NCBI GenBank assembly: GCA_013205455.1
Contig: JABMMO010000072.1
Coordinates: forward strand, 1 to 8,279
Direction of reading: 5' to 3'
Length of the DNA: 8,279 nucleotides
Source: Actinomycetota bacterium
GTDB taxonomy: Bacteria > Actinomycetota > Actinomycetes > Nanopelagicales > Nanopelagicaceae
Position numbers and translations under genes: made by a program. How positions within the stretch are numbered: position 1 is the stretch's first letter; the number at the start of each line of letters is the position of its first letter. The notes under the pieces are model-generated. The model ran no database searches, had not been told where the DNA came from, and was given only the letters and a program-made list of their open reading frames with translations. Positions 6,291-8,279 of the stretch are shown here, in pieces.

Positions 6291-6292
6291 AT

Positions 6293-7162
6293 TTACTTTT
6301 TGAAGGCCTTGATAATCTGTTCGGCCGCACCGCTGAGCTCGGCTGGAATAACCCATATCTTGCTCGCGCTTCCATTAGCAATCGCAGGCAGTTGCTGTAA
6401 GTACTGATACGCCAAAACTTTTTCGTCAGGATTGGCATCATGTACTGCACCAAAAACCTTTATAATTGCAGCAGCTTCTCCATCAGCACGCAGAATTGCG
6501 GCTTGTGCATCTCCTTCTGCTCGCAATATTTCAGCCTGACGTGCACCTTCGGCGGTAAGAATTTGACTTTGCTTCTCACCTTCCGCGGTCAAAATAACGG
6601 CGCGTTTATCACGCTCTGCGCGCATTTGTTTTTCCATAGATTCTTGCACGCTTGGTGGTGGATCAATCGCCTTGAGCTCTACACGGTTAACGCGAACTCC
6701 CCATTTACCAGTCGCATCATCAAGAACTCCACGAAGTGCTGCGTTAATCGAGTCACGAGAAGTGAGCGCCGCTTCTAGATCTAGGCCACCTACGACGTTA
6801 CGTAAAGTCGTGACGGTTAACTGTTCGATGCCTTGAATAACATCTTCGATCTCGTATGTAGCAGATTTTGGATCTGTTACTTGAAAATAAATAACTGTAT
6901 CTATCGAAACTACCAAGTTATCCTCAGTAATTACTGGTTGCGGTGGAAATGAAATAACCCGCTCACGCATATCAATAAGCGGGCGTAGACGATCGATGAA
7001 TGGAATTATGATGGTGAGTCCAGCGCCAAGTGTTCGGTGATATCGGCCAAGACGTTCCACTAATCCAGTTTTGGACTGCGGAATGATTCGAATCGATCTG
7101 GTAAGAATTACACCAAAGATTATGACTAGTAAAATTAATACACCGAAAGAATATGAAAGCAC
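6293..7162 (-). CDS. SPFH/stomatin-like (paraslipin, QmcA-type) membrane protein
   Basis: The 289-residue product has one N-terminal membrane helix (about 4-22), then an SPFH/Band-7 domain beginning IIPQSKTGLVERLGRYHRTL (26-45), with SIDTVIYFQVTDP (86-98) and the conserved TLRNVVGGLDLEAALTSRD (119-137). A long helical region follows, including four consecutive 11-residue repeats of the form I-L-x-A-[ED]-G-x-x-Q-x-x at about 190-233 (6464-6595). Such proteins oligomerise into rings or cages at the cytoplasmic membrane and organise microdomains or membrane-protease partners. It starts with GTG 3 nt after the NfeD-like gene stop, so the two are translationally linked, the standard stomatin/NfeD pairing. 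Length is near the usual 280-320 residues. Confidence 0.93.
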   Translation of the reverse strand: MLSYSFGVLILLVIIFGVILTRSIRIIPQSKTGLVERLGRYHRTLGAGLTIIIPFIDRLRPLIDMRERVISFPPQPVITEDNLVVSIDTVIYFQVTDPKSATYEIEDVIQGIEQLTVTTLRNVVGGLDLEAALTSRDSINAALRGVLDDATGKWGVRVNRVELKAIDPPPSVQESMEKQMRAERDKRAVILTAEGEKQSQILTAEGARQAEILRAEGDAQAAILRADGEAAAIIKVFGAVHDANPDEKVLAYQYLQQLPAIANGSASKIWVIPAELSGAAEQIIKAFKK

Positions 7163-7165
7163 GGC

Positions 7166-7591
7166 TTAACCCATCTGCTTAACCACTGCGGTAGCGCCTT
7201 CAATCGAAACAACCTCGACTTTTGAATCTGCTGATATTTGGCTAGATTCACTTCGAGCGCTCCAGATTTCACCACTTAGTTTTACCTGACCTGATCGATC
7301 TGTAATCGTGGTTATTGTCAGCGCCGGAGCTCCTATTAATGCATCGACATTAGTTGCAAAATGAGGTGTTCGCTTTTTTAAATTCTTCAATGCGATGGGG
7401 CGCAAAAGAAATAATGAAATTACAGCAGCGATACCAAAGGTAAGTCCCTGAGCGGCCATGTTGAAACCAAGAGCGTTCGCCGCTGCCGCCATAAATGCAG
7501 AAAATGCTAATGAAGCAAAGAGCAGGTCAACAGTGAGCATCTCAGCAACCAACAGCGCACCACCTGCTGCTAACCACATCCATATCGGCAC
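7166..7591 (-). CDS. NfeD-like membrane protein (short form with C-terminal OB-fold domain)
   Basis: This 141-residue protein has hydrophobic segments at about residues 4-24, 25-43 and 46-65, then a soluble domain from about 84 with the NfeD OB-fold pattern: G-x-x-A-L-T (88-93), G-Q-V-K-L-S-G-E-I-W-S-A-R-S (100-113), and V-E-V-V-S-I-E-G-A-T-A-V-V (124-136). It lacks the N-terminal serine-protease domain of long NfeD proteins, as usual for short members. NfeD-like proteins are encoded next to SPFH proteins and are thought to assemble with them. It begins with GTG 5 nt after GGAGG and leads a two-gene operon with the SPFH gene. Confidence 0.88.
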   Translation of the reverse strand: MPIWMWLAAGGALLVAEMLTVDLLFASLAFSAFMAAAANALGFNMAAQGLTFGIAAVISLFLLRPIALKNLKKRTPHFATNVDALIGAPALTITTITDRSGQVKLSGEIWSARSESSQISADSKVEVVSIEGATAVVKQMG

Positions 7592-7596
7592 GGTTT

Positions 7597-7601
7597 CCTC
7601 C
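7597..7601 (-). promoter_or_regulatory. Ribosome binding site of the NfeD-like gene
   Basis: GGAGG on the minus strand lies 5 nt before a GTG codon. It supports the GTG at 7591 as the start, since no ATG is equally well placed. Confidence 0.7.
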
Positions 7602-7674
7602 GCTTTCCATTTTCAAGCCTATCTGAACAGAGCAATGGCTGCACCTCTTCAATCTAATGCAAAAGGGGCAAAAA

Positions 7675-7702
7675 AGACTAAGCACCTAAGAGCTTTCGTC
7701 AA
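7675..7702 (-). promoter_or_regulatory. Promoter of the NfeD-SPFH operon
   Basis: On the minus strand TTGACG (7697-7702) and TAGTCT (7675-7680) are separated by 16 nt, matching the TTGACn/TAnnnT sigma-70-type pattern. The predicted transcript would start near 7668 and leave a leader of about 75 nt before the GTG. Confidence 0.55.
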
Positions 7703-7740
7703 AGATTCTGGAAATTGTAGACGTGTGGATTAATTTCAAG

Positions 7741-7769
7741 TTGCGGCCCCAAAACCCCTGACTTAGGCT
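7741..7769 (+). promoter_or_regulatory. Promoter of the fasciclin lipoprotein gene
   Basis: TTGCGG (7741-7746) and TAGGCT (7764-7769) are separated by 17 nt. The hexamers fit the loose actinobacterial TTGnnn/TAnnnT pattern. The expected start near 7776 leaves a leader of about 25 nt containing the AAGGAG ribosome binding site. Confidence 0.5.
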
Positions 7770-7793
7770 CTTTAAGTAGCACCTAACTTAAGG
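7770..7793 (+). repeat. Inverted repeat overlapping the leader and ribosome binding site of the fasciclin gene
   Basis: CTTTAAGT (7770-7777) can pair with ACTTAAGG (7786-7793) over 8 bp including one G-T pair, with an 8-nt loop. The 3' arm takes up AAGG of the Shine-Dalgarno. If transcription starts at the predicted site near 7776 the 5' arm would be mostly untranscribed, in which case it would act, if at all, as a DNA operator just downstream of the -10. Confidence 0.35.
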
Positions 7794-7795
7794 AG
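7790..7795 (+). promoter_or_regulatory. Ribosome binding site that fixes an ATT start
   Basis: AAGGAG is a perfect Shine-Dalgarno. The only in-frame codon at a normal distance is ATT at 7801-7803 (5 nt); the first in-frame ATG at 7822 is 26 nt away. Confidence 0.65.
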
Positions 7796-7800
7796 AAATT

Positions 7801-8279
7801 ATTAAGACTATACATAAAGGCATGTTTGCTTCTGTAGCAATTGCAGCGGCACTGACCCTGTCAGCCTGCGGCGGTAATTCTGACATGGCAGCCGAAGTCA
7901 CAGAGGAAGCAAGTGTTGGGACCATTGTTGATGTTGCAATTGGAGCTGGAAACTTTTCTACATTAGTTGCTGCCGTAACTGCAGCAGATCTAGTTGAGAC
8001 ACTCAGCGGAACTGGCCCATTCACAGTATTTGCACCAACAGATGATGCATTTGCAGCCCTTCCAGCAGGAGTACTAGATGCACTCCTACTTCCAGAAAAC
8101 AAGGCAGTACTTGCACAGATTCTTACCTACCACGTTGTTTCCGGAATGGTAATGGCAGCAGATGTCAAAGATGGCGATGTCGCAACTGTCGAGGGTCAAA
8201 ACGTCAAGCTCTCAACAATGGGTGGTGTAACCGTAAATGGTGCCAAGGTCATCGCAGCAGATGTCATGGCATCAAATGG
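7801..8279 (+). CDS. Fasciclin (FAS1) domain lipoprotein (partial, runs off right edge)
   Basis: The 159 codons present encode an exported lipoprotein: a basic start (I/M-KTIHKGMF), a hydrophobic core and the lipobox L-S-A-C with Cys23, then a short acidic linker and a FAS1 domain from about residue 40. The domain shows TIVDVAIGAGNFSTLVAAV (41-59), the H1 motif GPFTVFAPTDDAFAALP (72-88), the H2 region ILTYHVVSGM (107-116), then the following beta strands up to the window edge; only a few C-terminal strands seem missing. FAS1 proteins act in adhesion or surface interactions. The best start is the non-standard ATT at 7801; TAA at 7789-7791 blocks extension upstream, and the ATG at 7822 would give a signal peptide with no positive charge and a Shine-Dalgarno 26 nt away. 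It is divergent from the NfeD-SPFH operon. Confidence 0.9.
   Translation, partial: MKTIHKGMFASVAIAAALTLSACGGNSDMAAEVTEEASVGTIVDVAIGAGNFSTLVAAVTAADLVETLSGTGPFTVFAPTDDAFAALPAGVLDALLLPENKAVLAQILTYHVVSGMVMAADVKDGDVATVEGQNVKLSTMGGVTVNGAKVIAADVMASN

Noticed and set aside
7788..8102. Minus-strand open frame of 104 codons
   Set aside because: It is antisense to the fasciclin lipoprotein, whose FAS1 motifs and lipobox are clear.
1..8279. Defence system, prophage, insertion sequence or CRISPR
   Set aside because: No transposase, integrase, nuclease, terminal repeat pair or spaced direct-repeat array is visible on either strand; all sizeable genes are transport, membrane or surface functions.

Overview
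The window looks like a stretch of a small-genome, AT-leaning actinobacterial chromosome, plausibly a planktonic freshwater actinobacterium of the acI/Nanopelagicales type. That placement is inferred from the TAnnnT-style promoter elements, two apparently leaderless genes, the very short intergenic gaps and the gene mix. No rRNA or tRNA is present to confirm it.

Layout. Positions 1-105 (minus) hold the first 35 codons of a twin-arginine-exported protein that runs off the left edge. Positions 253-4566 (minus) are one compact operon, read from right to left: tctC (periplasmic-type binding protein), tctB and tctA (small and large membrane subunits of a tripartite tricarboxylate transporter), then a 12-TM-type MFS permease. 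tctB and tctA overlap by 4 nt (GTGA) and tctA and the MFS gene are 5 nt apart, so the four products are probably made together for uptake of, or exchange against, an organic acid whose identity the sequence does not give. The 222-nt divergent region 4567-4788 carries several inverted repeats.

Positions 4789-5683 (plus) hold two small genes: a four-TM membrane protein of unknown function and a DinB/YfiT-type metal-binding four-helix protein. Each has a TAnnnT hexamer exactly 6 nt before its ATG and no Shine-Dalgarno, the pattern of leaderless mRNAs. Positions 5697-6159 (minus) hold a small exported beta-rich protein whose reading frame is broken: the promoter, ribosome binding site and signal peptide are in one frame and the mature domain in another, with the crossover best placed at a CCCC run.

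Positions 6293-7591 (minus) are an NfeD-like gene followed by an SPFH/stomatin-like gene, a classical membrane-microdomain pair, with a recognisable promoter upstream and a hairpin terminator just past the SPFH stop. From 7801 (plus) a fasciclin-domain lipoprotein begins and runs off the right edge; its best start is an ATT codon 5 nt after a perfect AAGGAG.

I see no CRISPR array, insertion sequence, phage gene or obvious defence system. The unusual items are the ATT start, the frameshifted exported gene, a Cys-pair N-terminal extension on TctC, an 11-bp perfect inverted repeat inside the 5' end of tctB, and the paired leaderless promoters.
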